This document shows, piece after piece, positions 53,164 to 62,178 of a stretch of DNA of 64,000 nucleotides (position 1 is the stretch's first letter; each line of letters begins with the position of its first letter). The DNA lies in contig CAYGOF010000001.1 of the NCBI GenBank assembly GCA_964351395.1, forward strand, positions 496,001 through 560,000, given 5' to 3'. Under the pieces are notes generated by a model. It was not told the origin of the DNA, did not search any database, and worked only from the letters and a program-made list of their open reading frames with translations. The position numbers and the translations under genes were made by a program. The DNA comes from Imperialibacter sp964351395. Lineage in GTDB: Bacteria; Bacteroidota; Bacteroidia; Cytophagales; Cyclobacteriaceae.

Positions 53164-53259
53164 CTGACATTATTTTCTGCCATGATGACAGCCTTTACTG
53201 CCCAGCAAGGCTGTGGAACGGCTTTTGTCAATCCCTGCTTTGTTGTTAAACAAGTAGCA
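53164..53259 (+). promoter_or_regulatory. Region upstream of htpG with repeated and paired sequences
   Basis: It holds two CTGACA/TGACA elements spaced 21 bases (starts 53165 and 53186), a small hairpin (AGCCTT with AAGGCT, 53190-53211) and another hairpin near the gene (TGCT...AGCA around TTGTT/AACAA, 53236-53259). These could be a heat-shock operator or leader structure, but I know of no exact match. A clear -7 element was not found. Confidence 0.3.
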
Positions 53260-53273
53260 TAAACTATATAAAA

Positions 53274-55100
53274 ATGATAACAGAAGAAAAAGGCACCCTT
53301 TCGATCCACACCGAGAATATCTTCCCCATTATCAAGAAGTTTCTCTATTCGGATCACGAGATCTTCTTGAGAGAGTTGGTATCGAATGCTGTGGATGCCA
53401 CACAAAAATTGAATCGCCTGGCAGCCTTAGGCGAGTACAAAGGAAAAATCGGAGACACTAAGATTAAAGTGTCCATCGATGAAAAAGCGAAAACTATCAC
53501 TATCAGTGACAAAGGCATCGGCTTAACCACCGATGAAATAAAGAAATACATCAACCAGATTGCCTTTTCTGGAGCTGCTGAGTTTGTAGAAAAATACAAA
53601 GACAAAGGAGACGAGAAGCAAATAATTGGACACTTCGGCCTTGGTTTCTACTCCTCCTACATGGTGGCTAAAAAAGTAGAAATTTTTACCAAATCGTACC
53701 AGGAAGGTGCTGAGGCCGCTCGATGGGAATGTGACGGTTCAACAGATTTTGAAATAACTCCAACAAAGAAAAAAGATCGAGGTACCGATATTGTGCTTCA
53801 CATAGCAGAAGACTCTGAGGAGTTTTTGCAAAAGCACCGACTGCAAGGCATTCTTGATAAGTACTGTAAGTTCTTGCCGATTGAAATTGAATTCGACGAG
53901 AAAGTTGTCAACAACCCAAGCCCCATCTGGACAAAGCAGCCAAGTGAGTTGAAGGATGAAGACTACCTCAATTTTTACAAAGAGCTTTATCCATTTGCAG
54001 AAGATCCACTTTTCTGGATCCACTTAAACGTCGATTACCCATTCAATCTCACCGGAGTACTCTACTTCCCTAAGCTTAAAAATGAGCTTGACGTACAAAG
54101 GAATAAGATTCAGCTTTATAGCCGTCAGGTATTTATTACCGACGAGGTAAAGGATGTTGTTCCTGAATTCTTGATGCTGCTGCACGGTGTAATCGATTCG
54201 CCAGACATTCCACTTAACGTCTCAAGAAGCTATTTACAGTCAGACGGGAATGTTAAAAAGATCAATACCTATATCACAAAAAAGGTAGCCGACAAATTGG
54301 GAGATCTGTTCAAGAAGGACAGAGACGGATACGAGAAGAAGTGGAACGACATTGGCCTTTTTGTAAAATACGGAATGATCAGCGAAGAGAAATTCTACGA
54401 GAAAGCCATTGACTACACGCTTGTTCAGGATATCGACGATAAGTTTTATACACTTAAGGAGTATGAGGAGCATGTAAAGGCTAATCATACTGATAAAGAT
54501 GGCAATGCGATTTTCCTATACACCAGTAAAAAAGACCAGCAGCATAGCTACATCGAAAACGCTCGTAAAAGGGAATATGGCGTGCTAAAAATGGATGGCC
54601 AGCTTGACAACCACTTCATTAACCATATGGAAATGAAGATGGAAAAAGTGAACTGGAAGCGTGTAGATGCGGACGTGCTCGACAAGCTGATCGATAAAGA
54701 CGAGAAAAAAGAATCGGTATTGTCTGAAACAGAACAAACCAATGTAAAAGAACTATTCGATAAGGCCATTAATAATAAAGCATTCTCTGTAAATGTGGAA
54801 GCCATGGCAACTGACGATATGCCAGTTGTGATCACGTTGCCAGAATTTATGCGCAGAATGAAAGATATGTCGGCTATGGGCGGCGGAATGGCCATGATGG
54901 GCAATATGCCTGATGCTTATTCCGTGGCTGTCAACGGAAACCACGCATTGGTAGGGAAGATTCTCAAAGCAAAAACAGAGGAAGAAAAAACTGGCCTTGC
55001 CAAGCAGGCATTTGACCTGGCCAAATTATCGCAGAATCTTCTGACTGGACCTGAGCTAACAGCATTCATCAAGAGAAGCCTTGATATAGTATCTGCCTAA
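53274..55100 (+). CDS. htpG: Molecular chaperone HtpG (Hsp90)
   Basis: 608 residues. The N-terminal GHKL ATPase domain shows IFLRELVSNAVDATQKLNRL, ISDKGIGLTTDEIKKYINQI and the lid motif IIGHFGLGFYSSYMVAKK. The middle domain has LYPFAEDPLFWIHLNVDYPF and LNVSRSYLQSDGNVKKIN; the C-terminal dimerisation region is divergent with a Met-rich loop (MSAMGGGMAMMGNMPD). It is an ATP-driven protein-folding chaperone. The start at 53274 gives the normal N-terminus. A strong terminator follows. Confidence 0.95.
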   Translation: MITEEKGTLSIHTENIFPIIKKFLYSDHEIFLRELVSNAVDATQKLNRLAALGEYKGKIGDTKIKVSIDEKAKTITISDKGIGLTTDEIKKYINQIAFSGAAEFVEKYKDKGDEKQIIGHFGLGFYSSYMVAKKVEIFTKSYQEGAEAARWECDGSTDFEITPTKKKDRGTDIVLHIAEDSEEFLQKHRLQGILDKYCKFLPIEIEFDEKVVNNPSPIWTKQPSELKDEDYLNFYKELYPFAEDPLFWIHLNVDYPFNLTGVLYFPKLKNELDVQRNKIQLYSRQVFITDEVKDVVPEFLMLLHGVIDSPDIPLNVSRSYLQSDGNVKKINTYITKKVADKLGDLFKKDRDGYEKKWNDIGLFVKYGMISEEKFYEKAIDYTLVQDIDDKFYTLKEYEEHVKANHTDKDGNAIFLYTSKKDQQHSYIENARKREYGVLKMDGQLDNHFINHMEMKMEKVNWKRVDADVLDKLIDKDEKKESVLSETEQTNVKELFDKAINNKAFSVNVEAMATDDMPVVITLPEFMRRMKDMSAMGGGMAMMGNMPDAYSVAVNGNHALVGKILKAKTEEEKTGLAKQAFDLAKLSQNLLTGPELTAFIKRSLDIVSA

Positions 55101-55124
55101 TCAGGCAGGCAAGCGCCAAAACAG

Positions 55125-55157
55125 AATCCCCGAAGGAAGTCGCTTCGGGGATTTTTT
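55125..55157 (+). terminator. Terminator after htpG
   Basis: AATCCCCGAAG (55125-55135) pairs with CTTCGGGGATT (55143-55153), followed by a T-run; ideal Rho-independent form. Confidence 0.8.
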
Positions 55158-55178
55158 TGTGTCTGAAAAGACCTGGTT

Positions 55179-56069
55179 CTATTTTTTATAGGTACATTCT
55201 CCGGGCTTGGATTTTATAAAATAGCTTTTATAGTTGCTTGCCTTTGGGTCCATACAACCTTCAAGGTTGAGCAGCTCTATGTTTCTGAAATCAATCGGTT
55301 GCCCTTCACTTTGTAGCGCAATGAAACCCTCCTTAAGAGGCTTCCCTGGCTCCCAAAGCGACGGATCATATCCAGAAACAACTCCGCCCCCCATTTGCGG
55401 CTTTGAATAGCGCAGCACCTCCTCGCCATTTACCTTGTGGATCACCAGTGAGTCTCCCATTACAATTAGCTCAGTGTGAACCCATCGGTCGCCTTCATAG
55501 GTCGCTGAGGTTGAATTGATGCAATGGTTAGGATCAACCTTGCCATTGTATACCACATCTGTGCCTGGAGAGCACATGTTACAGGTAGGTCGTGGCTTAC
55601 CATCTCCAAGACCAGCCAGGAATTGCATTTCCACAGATATTGGCCAGTTCTGCTCTTTTAGGATTGTCCGTGGGTCCTGAGAGTGGAACATGACTCCACT
55701 ATTTTTCAATGTGTATTCAGGCGCACCCTTTTGTAGCTCCCCGACAAAACGATAATCCATCACGAGCCGATAATAAGAGTAGGGTTGCTTATAATATAAA
55801 TGGCCGAACTGCTCGTTAAAGTCATCGTACTCATCATAGCGGACTTTGATAATACCTTCCTCTACCCGAAAGGTTTTGCCAAAGTTTACGTCTACGTCAT
55901 GGTGATGAATTTTCACAATCCAATTGTTGATATCCTTACCGTTAAAAAGTGTCACCCATTCCTCCTTATCATTTCTCTTCTGGCCAAGGGCCACACCAAA
56001 GAAAATAAGTACTAACAAAGCCGATAGTAAAAGTGACCATGTGAATAAGGGTGCTATAGTTTTTTTCAT
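55179..56069 (-). CDS. DUF1080 domain protein with GC-rich-motif tail
   Basis: 296 residues from the ATG at 56069; the frame runs to 56264 without support. Signal or anchor segment: LFTWSLLLSALLVLIFFGVA. The DUF1080 (3-keto-disaccharide hydrolase, LamG-like) domain spans about residues 35-260, with WVTLFNGKDINNWIVKIHHH, YRLVMDYRFVGE, NSGVMFHSQDP and EGFIALQSEGQPIDFRNIEL. The last residues (GCMDPKASNYKSYF, then GECTYKK) form a small Cys-bounded motif often seen at the ends of secreted Bacteroidota proteins. Likely acts on sugars outside the cell. Divergent from the M3 peptidase gene. Confidence 0.8.
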   Translation of the reverse strand: MKKTIAPLFTWSLLLSALLVLIFFGVALGQKRNDKEEWVTLFNGKDINNWIVKIHHHDVDVNFGKTFRVEEGIIKVRYDEYDDFNEQFGHLYYKQPYSYYRLVMDYRFVGELQKGAPEYTLKNSGVMFHSQDPRTILKEQNWPISVEMQFLAGLGDGKPRPTCNMCSPGTDVVYNGKVDPNHCINSTSATYEGDRWVHTELIVMGDSLVIHKVNGEEVLRYSKPQMGGGVVSGYDPSLWEPGKPLKEGFIALQSEGQPIDFRNIELLNLEGCMDPKASNYKSYFIKSKPGECTYKK

Positions 56070-56251
56070 AGGTATGGTTTCTGGAAACATCAAGTAGTTT
56101 AATTGAAAAGCAATTGCGATCAAACCGATCTTCTGATAATTAGCTGGGATACCGAAGTTTGTTCCTAAATTCGCAGTTAAAATTGGGAAGTGGTAAACCA
56201 AAGCCAGGCTTTTTTGTTCTTCCCATTCATCTAAGTCCAAAATACCAAACA

Positions 56252-58291
56252 ATGTCCAACCCACTTTTACAGCCTTTCAATAGCCCTTTTGATACCATTC
56301 CATTTAGTAAAATCAAAAATGAGCACTTTTTACCTGCCTTTGAGGAAAGCATCAAGCGGGCCAAGCATGAAATTGACCTGGTAACAGCATCGAAAGATGC
56401 TCCAACATTCGAAAACACCATTGTTGCACTTGAAGCCTCTGGGGATCTTGTAGACCTCGTTTCCAATATTTTTTTTAATCTCAACTCTGCTGAAACAAGC
56501 GATGAGATGCAGGCTTTGGCAAAAGACATCTCTCCACTGCTTTCGGAGTTTAGCAACGATGTGATGCTCAATGAACAGCTGTTTAGGAAAGTAAAAGAGG
56601 TTTATGAAACGATTGATAAATCCAAGTTAGACGCTGAGTCGTTGACGCTGCTGGAAAAAACGTATAAAGGCTTTGTAAGGAATGGTGCGAACCTGCCTTC
56701 AGAAAAGAAAGAACATCTTCGCAATATCGACAAAGAAATTGCGGTGTTGGGGCAGCAGTATGGCGAAAACGTATTGAAAGAAACCAACGCCTTTTCCATG
56801 GAAGTCACCGACGAAAGTGAGCTGCAGGGTCTTCCTGATTTTGTGAAAGAGGCAGCAGCTGAGACAGCAAAAGAAAAAGGCAAAGAGGGCAGTTGGATAT
56901 TTACGCTACAATATCCCAGCTATATCCCTTTCATGACTTACTCTGCCAATAGGGAACTTCGCAAAAAAATGTTTTTGGCCTATGGCTCCCGGAGCTTCAA
57001 AGGCAACGAATTTGACAATCAGGAAGTAGTAAAGAAACTGGTTCAACTTCGTTTTGAGCGAGCACAATTGCTTGGCTACCCCACTCATGCCCATTTTGTG
57101 CTTGAAGAACGAATGGCTGAAACACCTGAAAAGGTCCGGGATTTTTTAGAGGACATTCTTGCGGTATCCCAGCCCGCAACTTTAAAAGATATCGAAGAAC
57201 TAAGCGCTTACGCTAAAAAGCTGGACGGACTTGACATGCTTCAGCGTTGGGACTTTGCCTACTATAGCGAAAAACTGAAAAAGGAAAAATATGAAGTAGA
57301 CGATGAATTGCTCAAGCCCTACTTTCAACTTGAAAAAGTGATAGCGGGTGTTTTTAAAGTCGCGGAGAAATTGTTCGGCCTGCATTTTATCGAAAACAAA
57401 GAACTTGACCGATACCACCCAGATGTACTCGTGTACGAAGTGAAAGATGCCAAGAACGACCAGGTGGCGATCTTTTATGCAGACTTTTTTCCAAGGGAAG
57501 GGAAGCAAGGAGGTGCATGGATGACTGTTTTTCGTCAACAAAAGAAAGTTAATGGGCAAGACAAAAGACCCCACATTAGCATTGTTTGTAGCTTTACAAA
57601 ACCAACCAAGTCCGCCCCTTCTCTTCTTACTTTCAATGAAGTGCAAACCCTGTTCCATGAGTTTGGTCATGCGCTTCACGGCATGCTGGCCAGAGGCAAA
57701 TATGGCAGCCTGAGCGGGACCAATGTATACTGGGATTTTGTAGAACTGCCATCACAAATCTTAGAAAACTGGACCCTGGAGAAGGAATGTCTTGACCTTT
57801 TTGCCAGACAATATAAAACCGGAGAGACCTTACCTTCAGAGTTGGTAAAAAGGCTAAAAGATAGCGCCAATTTCCAGGCGGGATATGCCACTACACGCCA
57901 AGTAGCTTTTGGTTTGCTGGACATGGCCTACCATGGGGTTGACCCATCGGGGATTACCAACATCGGTGATTTTGAAAAAGCTATTTTCGAAAAGGTGGAG
58001 GTGCTGCCTCAGATCAAAGAAACCAACATGACCTGCCAATTTTCTCATATATTCAATGGCGGGTACTCTTCTGGGTATTATAGCTACAAATGGGCCGAAG
58101 TGCTAGACGCAGATGCCTTTGAATACTTCAAAGAGAAAGGGATATTTAGTGAGGAAGTTGCTGGCAAGTTTCATGACAACATACTGTCGAAGGGAGGAAG
58201 CGAGCATCCAATGGTTTTATACAAAAAATTCAGAGGCCGCGAACCCGACCCAAAGGCATTGTTACGAAGAGCAGGATTGCTGAAGAAATAA
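56252..58291 (+). CDS. M3-family metallopeptidase (oligopeptidase A / dipeptidyl carboxypeptidase type)
   Basis: 679 residues from the ATG at 56252; the earlier ATG at 56159 overlaps the divergent region and is not needed. The zinc motif H-E-x-x-H is in LFHEFGHALHGMLARGKYGS (about residue 470), with the third ligand Glu downstream in WDFVELPSQILENW. The N-terminal helical domain (PFSKIKNEHFLPAFEESIKR) is typical of M3 enzymes. It degrades short peptides in the cytoplasm; no signal peptide is seen. A terminator follows. Confidence 0.9.
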   Translation: MSNPLLQPFNSPFDTIPFSKIKNEHFLPAFEESIKRAKHEIDLVTASKDAPTFENTIVALEASGDLVDLVSNIFFNLNSAETSDEMQALAKDISPLLSEFSNDVMLNEQLFRKVKEVYETIDKSKLDAESLTLLEKTYKGFVRNGANLPSEKKEHLRNIDKEIAVLGQQYGENVLKETNAFSMEVTDESELQGLPDFVKEAAAETAKEKGKEGSWIFTLQYPSYIPFMTYSANRELRKKMFLAYGSRSFKGNEFDNQEVVKKLVQLRFERAQLLGYPTHAHFVLEERMAETPEKVRDFLEDILAVSQPATLKDIEELSAYAKKLDGLDMLQRWDFAYYSEKLKKEKYEVDDELLKPYFQLEKVIAGVFKVAEKLFGLHFIENKELDRYHPDVLVYEVKDAKNDQVAIFYADFFPREGKQGGAWMTVFRQQKKVNGQDKRPHISIVCSFTKPTKSAPSLLTFNEVQTLFHEFGHALHGMLARGKYGSLSGTNVYWDFVELPSQILENWTLEKECLDLFARQYKTGETLPSELVKRLKDSANFQAGYATTRQVAFGLLDMAYHGVDPSGITNIGDFEKAIFEKVEVLPQIKETNMTCQFSHIFNGGYSSGYYSYKWAEVLDADAFEYFKEKGIFSEEVAGKFHDNILSKGGSEHPMVLYKKFRGREPDPKALLRRAGLLKK

Positions 58292-58313
58292 CAGGCAACC
58301 ACTAATTCACAAT

Positions 58314-58348
58314 AAAAGGCGACCAGGGATAACTCCAATCGCCTTTTT
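58314..58348 (+). terminator. Terminator after the M3 peptidase gene
   Basis: AAAAGGCGA (58314-58322) pairs with TCGCCTTTT (58339-58347), followed by T-run. Confidence 0.7.
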
Positions 58349-58372
58349 TGTGGCACAAAAGCTCAAAATAAC

Positions 58373-58705
58373 TTAGAAAATAATAATAATAAGAAGCACA
58401 ATGATGATAATTGCTCCTACTGAAAGTGTCATCTTATTATTTAAAAAATCTAATTCCTTCTTGATTTCACGAAGCTCCTTTTTTACCTCTTGTCTATCCT
58501 CTTTTGACAGTTCATTCTTTTTCAGCTCCTTGATTTCACTAACACGTTGAGAAAGCATATTAACTCTTGCCTCAGCTTGCTCCTCGGTCAGGTTGCCTAG
58601 TTGCTCTTCGGTCATACGATCAGTGCCAGCTGCTAAAACAGAGGCGCTAAAAACAAATGTAAAAGCTGCAGTGGCAAAAATGGTGGTAATTAGTTTCCTT
58701 TTCAT
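58373..58705 (-). CDS. Small secreted coiled-coil protein with C-terminal membrane anchor
   Basis: 110 residues from the ATG at 58705; the longer frame to 58804 adds an unrelated hydrophobic stretch. A signal peptide (TTIFATAAFTFVFSASVLAA) is followed by a strongly charged helix with coiled-coil periodicity (QEVKKELREIKKELDFLNNK) and a C-terminal membrane segment LSVGAIIIIVLLIIIIF that ends the protein. The Ile-rich tail is encoded by AAT/ATT-like repeats. No family recognised. It could span the envelope with the coil in the periplasm. Confidence 0.6.
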   Translation of the reverse strand: MKRKLITTIFATAAFTFVFSASVLAAGTDRMTEEQLGNLTEEQAEARVNMLSQRVSEIKELKKNELSKEDRQEVKKELREIKKELDFLNNKMTLSVGAIIIIVLLIIIIF

Positions 58706-58792
58706 GTTCCTATTTATTTTTTCGATTTCGTTTAAAAATAGAAGTTTTAAATGTCCGAAACAATAAGAAATAAAACCAGCTGGCAAAAAAGA

Positions 58793-58817
58793 AAAGCCGA
58801 CCAAAAGGGCCGGCTTT
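58793..58817 (-). terminator. Terminator after the 562-residue secreted protein gene
   Basis: AAAGCCG (58793-58799) pairs with CGGCTTT (58811-58817); on the minus strand a T-rich tract follows the stem. Confidence 0.6.
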
Positions 58818-58844
58818 CTTCATATCCGTGTTTAGCCAACTATT

Positions 58845-60533
58845 TTACTTTAATGCCCAAATCTTGTCGTAACCTCTTTCTATCTCCGCTTTTCTAAGTT
58901 CATTCATCGCTTCTCGCATGGCATTCATCATGTCATCCTTTCTCACGATCCGGTTCAGGGCATTGATATCATTAAATTCTGATTCAGAAAATGGCATGCC
59001 ATCAGATGCCGCTATCCAGCCAGATCCATATTGAACATCTCTGTTCGTATAGGTTTCTTCTCTACCCTGGATGAAAAAATTCAGCCGTGGAACAAGTATG
59101 ATTTTTCCACTTTTATCTCCGGCAATTTGTAAGTCCATTTGCACATTAATCAACCCATCAACATCGGCTTCTTTCATCAGGTTAATGATGGGTCTGTCCG
59201 AAGTCAAGTTAGTAGACACCGAGCCTAAAATGTCAGTCAATCTGGTGGGTTGCATATTCACCGTGTTTTTATAGGTTTTGACAATCAGGTCTTCTGTGTT
59301 TTTTTCTGCAACAGGATAGAACTCGTTGTAATATTTGGACGCAGTCACCTTCTCCGTTGGCACCATTTCGATATTAAACTCCTCCTTGAAAATTTTCACG
59401 ATATCGGCGTGCATATTGTTAAGCAGCTGGTCCCAGAAAGCATCAGGTAGCTTTGGGAACTGATAGGTCGTGGTGGTTGTCGTGATGGTTTTTGTATTGT
59501 AGCCATATGAGACTGACTCGTCCACTTCCTGCTTGAATAAAACACCGCGAACCGACAGCGATGAAACTGCAAACTTTGAGCCTTGTGAAAATGGTGCTCC
59601 CGTGGAAGCGTTGGGCTTGCTAGCCTGAAAGTTAATAACACCTGAAGGGTTATCGATCTTGCCTTTTACATTGGTTGACCCGTAAACACTTTCTTCCTGC
59701 TTACCAGACACATTTACTTTCATGGAACCATATGCCTTGCTTTGCAGCTCGGCAGCAGCTGTCGACTGTTTGTCGGATGGCGCTTGTACATATCGCTCTA
59801 TAACAAGGTAGTTTTCTCCCTGGTTGTAGTTTCCTGCGCCTTTCACACTTCCAGATATTGTTGGATTACTGAATGCCTCTTTAGGAATAAGTACCCTGTC
59901 GGTCGAGGTAAATTCTGCGAAGTAGTTGAATCCACGGGCACCGGCAACATCGGTTACCAAAGCTACTTTCAGCAAACTGCCTTCATGGCCAGGCCCGTTC
60001 TCCAAAACAAGCTCTAAGTCTTTCGAAATATCAACGTCAGCATTTGATGTTGAACCATTGACCGAAACTAGCTTTACAGATGGCACAGGCTTGATGGTGA
60101 AGCTCGCTTTATCGCCCGTGATTGTTTCCACATTCACTGTTTTTGGGGCCAGGTCACCTGCTTCAAGTTCAAGCATATAAAATCCCATACCCGTTGATGT
60201 AAGCTCCTTTCCCTCGCAAGTCACTGTACCGTCAATATTTAACATTCCAAGGCCGCCTGCTTTCGAAAAGAAAATCGACACCGCTAAATCACCTTCCTGA
60301 AAATCTTCAGGAAACATTTCTTGCCCGGATATTCGAGCTTCCATCGTATACATGCCATTCACATGGTTAACCAAAACTGCCGCTTCGCCCAGGTTGGCGG
60401 TCTTGGCCGTCATTAGCTTGGCTGCAATCTTTCCAAACTTCTCACCTATTTTCAAGCCGCGCTTTTCCTGGGCATTTGCTGGATTAGCTATCCAAATAAG
60501 AATCCCCAATAGGGAAAAAAGATAATTTTTCAT
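58845..60533 (-). CDS. Uncharacterised secreted protein
   Basis: 562 residues. Signal peptide MKNYLFSLLGILIWIANPAN ends near AQ. The mature protein is beta-rich and rich in Thr and Ser, without a T9SS sorting domain. Notable features are the Thr run TITTTTTTYQFPKLPDAFWD (about residue 350), LFKQEVDESVSYGYNTKT, and the C-terminal helix MREAMNELRKAEIERGYDKI. The middle segment GAPFSQGSKFAVSSLSVRGV could be a membrane or binding strand. I do not recognise a family. It is transcribed toward the small coiled-coil gene with a terminator between. Function unknown. Confidence 0.55.
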   Translation of the reverse strand: MKNYLFSLLGILIWIANPANAQEKRGLKIGEKFGKIAAKLMTAKTANLGEAAVLVNHVNGMYTMEARISGQEMFPEDFQEGDLAVSIFFSKAGGLGMLNIDGTVTCEGKELTSTGMGFYMLELEAGDLAPKTVNVETITGDKASFTIKPVPSVKLVSVNGSTSNADVDISKDLELVLENGPGHEGSLLKVALVTDVAGARGFNYFAEFTSTDRVLIPKEAFSNPTISGSVKGAGNYNQGENYLVIERYVQAPSDKQSTAAAELQSKAYGSMKVNVSGKQEESVYGSTNVKGKIDNPSGVINFQASKPNASTGAPFSQGSKFAVSSLSVRGVLFKQEVDESVSYGYNTKTITTTTTTYQFPKLPDAFWDQLLNNMHADIVKIFKEEFNIEMVPTEKVTASKYYNEFYPVAEKNTEDLIVKTYKNTVNMQPTRLTDILGSVSTNLTSDRPIINLMKEADVDGLINVQMDLQIAGDKSGKIILVPRLNFFIQGREETYTNRDVQYGSGWIAASDGMPFSESEFNDINALNRIVRKDDMMNAMREAMNELRKAEIERGYDKIWALK

Positions 60534-60715
60534 GTTGACTATTTTTTGGGGCTAAGTACTTAAATAAAGTCTTTAGGCGAAATCACTCATAAGGGGTATT
60601 TATTTCCGTCTGCTTGGCAAGATCACAACGGATCATCAGTACTGTGTATAAAAAGGAACCTTTTAATGCAACTTATAGTGTGCGTAGTCGTTATTTGACT
60701 TAATAAAATGCTGCT

Positions 60716-61705
60716 ATGAAAAGCTTTAAACATTTTTTCTGGTTTTGCTCAGGAGCCACTTTGGCCTTACTAAAGCGGTGCCCGACAGAGTCTTCTCGCT
60801 TTGTGAGTATGGGAGGAGCAGTATTCTTTACAGGCATATTGGCAGCGTTGAGTGCTGGGTTTGCCATCTATTCTGTATTTGATAATTATTGGCCAGCAAC
60901 GCTTTTCGGGTTGCTGTGGGGACTTATGATCTTTAATCTGGATAGGTTTCTCGTTTCGAGTCTCAAAAAAAATACTAGCGCTCGAAAAGAATGGGTTTTG
61001 GCTACGCCACGTTTGATATTGGCTATTCTAATCGCCATGGTGGTAGCTAAGCCATTAGAGGTTAGGGTATTTATGCCTGAAATAAGTGCTGAGCTATCGG
61101 TGATAAAAGAAGAGCAAAAAGCGCTTGAGAGTCAAATGGTCGCCTCACACATCGGACCGATTATTCAGAAATTTGAAAGTGATCTAAGCGTTCTTCAAAT
61201 ACAGATATCGGAAAAAGAAAAGTACCGAAACGAACTTATAAAAATGGCTCAGGAAGAAGCTGATGGAACCGGAGGATCAGGCAAGAAAAATCTTGGCCCA
61301 ATATATACAGTCAAAAAAGCCAATGCAGACAAAGCAGAACAAGAACTTAACGACTTGAGGAGTGTGAATCAGCTGCTTATTTCAAGGCTTAGGGAAAAGA
61401 AAGATTCTGTACTCCAAGTGCAATCTAAAGAATTGGCTGCCATCGACGTTTCTTCTATCGACGGTCTCGCCTTGCAGATAGAGGCCCTTGATAGATTAAC
61501 TAATAAATATGATGCGATTTCCTACGCCAATATCTTCATCATGCTACTTTTCATTGCCATTGAAACATCACCTGTTTTGATAAAATTAATGAGTCAGCGA
61601 GGTCCCTACGATGAGCTGCTTGAGGCCCACGAACATAGTTTTATAAATTTTAGAAAATCGAGAATTCATAAGCTGGACAAAGAGCTGGAACAGCAATTTG
61701 CCTGA
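60716..61705 (+). CDS. DUF4407 membrane protein
   Basis: 329 residues. Opening FKHFFWFCSGATLALLKRCP and the block GGAVFFTGILAALSAGFAIY are typical of DUF4407 proteins. Membrane segments: about residues 33-55, 60-75, 92-112 and 270-290. Between the third and fourth lies a long soluble coiled coil (about residues 120-250, for example LSVIKEEQKALESQMV, then LQIQISEKEKYRNELIKMAQ). The architecture suggests a membrane-bound scaffold or channel. It converges with a TerB-like gene, nine bases apart. A TTATTTG element precedes it. Function not known. Confidence 0.75.
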   Translation: MKSFKHFFWFCSGATLALLKRCPTESSRFVSMGGAVFFTGILAALSAGFAIYSVFDNYWPATLFGLLWGLMIFNLDRFLVSSLKKNTSARKEWVLATPRLILAILIAMVVAKPLEVRVFMPEISAELSVIKEEQKALESQMVASHIGPIIQKFESDLSVLQIQISEKEKYRNELIKMAQEEADGTGGSGKKNLGPIYTVKKANADKAEQELNDLRSVNQLLISRLREKKDSVLQVQSKELAAIDVSSIDGLALQIEALDRLTNKYDAISYANIFIMLLFIAIETSPVLIKLMSQRGPYDELLEAHEHSFINFRKSRIHKLDKELEQQFA

Positions 61706-61714
61706 AAGGAATAG

Positions 61715-62119
61715 CTATTCTTCTAAATGAAAGTCCTGTAGCTTTTTTCGCAATCTTTTTAGGTCCTCGGGCGACTTGAGGTTGATATGAACATGGGGAT
61801 AAAGCTCCATAAACGCAGCCAATTGGAAACCGAGCGTATTAGCAATTTTTTGGCAAAAAAGAAGCTCAGAATCTTGAATAACATTGTCTGCTTTGATCAA
61901 AAGGATGACGTTGTAGAGATAATCAAAACGCTCATCGTAAGGCAACGAACTCAAGTCGTGAATAGGATCAGGGCTCTCGATTAGTGCTTCTAGCTCGCCG
62001 TCGGAAATAATCCCATTTCTAGCGATCCGCTCAATGACAAACCTCTCCCTTTCGTGGAATTCGCCATCACTCTTAGCCAGTGTAATAAGTAGGGACAATT
62101 GAGTCCTGATGTTTTCCAT
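61715..62119 (-). CDS. TerB-like protein
   Basis: 134 residues, all helical. The pattern LSLLITLAKSDGEFHERERFVIE-like opening, then IIKADNVIQDSE-type second half (LLIKADNVIQDSELLFCQKI) is the duplicated acidic-helix layout of TerB (tellurite resistance) domains, with Asp/Glu residues that bind metal in family members. The second half repeats the first loosely. Stand-alone TerB proteins often work with membrane or stress systems; the convergent DUF4407 gene may be coincidental. Start at 62119 is natural. Confidence 0.72.
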   Translation of the reverse strand: MENIRTQLSLLITLAKSDGEFHERERFVIERIARNGIISDGELEALIESPDPIHDLSSLPYDERFDYLYNVILLIKADNVIQDSELLFCQKIANTLGFQLAAFMELYPHVHINLKSPEDLKRLRKKLQDFHLEE

Positions 62120-62149
62120 GCAGCTAAATTATCTCTATATGTCAATAAA

Positions 62150-62172
62150 AAAAGCCCTTTAAAGGGCTTTTT
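62150..62172. terminator. Terminator between pruA and the TerB-like gene
   Basis: AAAGCCCTT (62151-62159) pairs with AAGGGCTTT (62162-62170) around a tight loop; A-tract before and T-tract after, so it works for the minus-strand pruA and could act both ways. Confidence 0.7.
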
Positions 62173-62178
62173 CATTAT

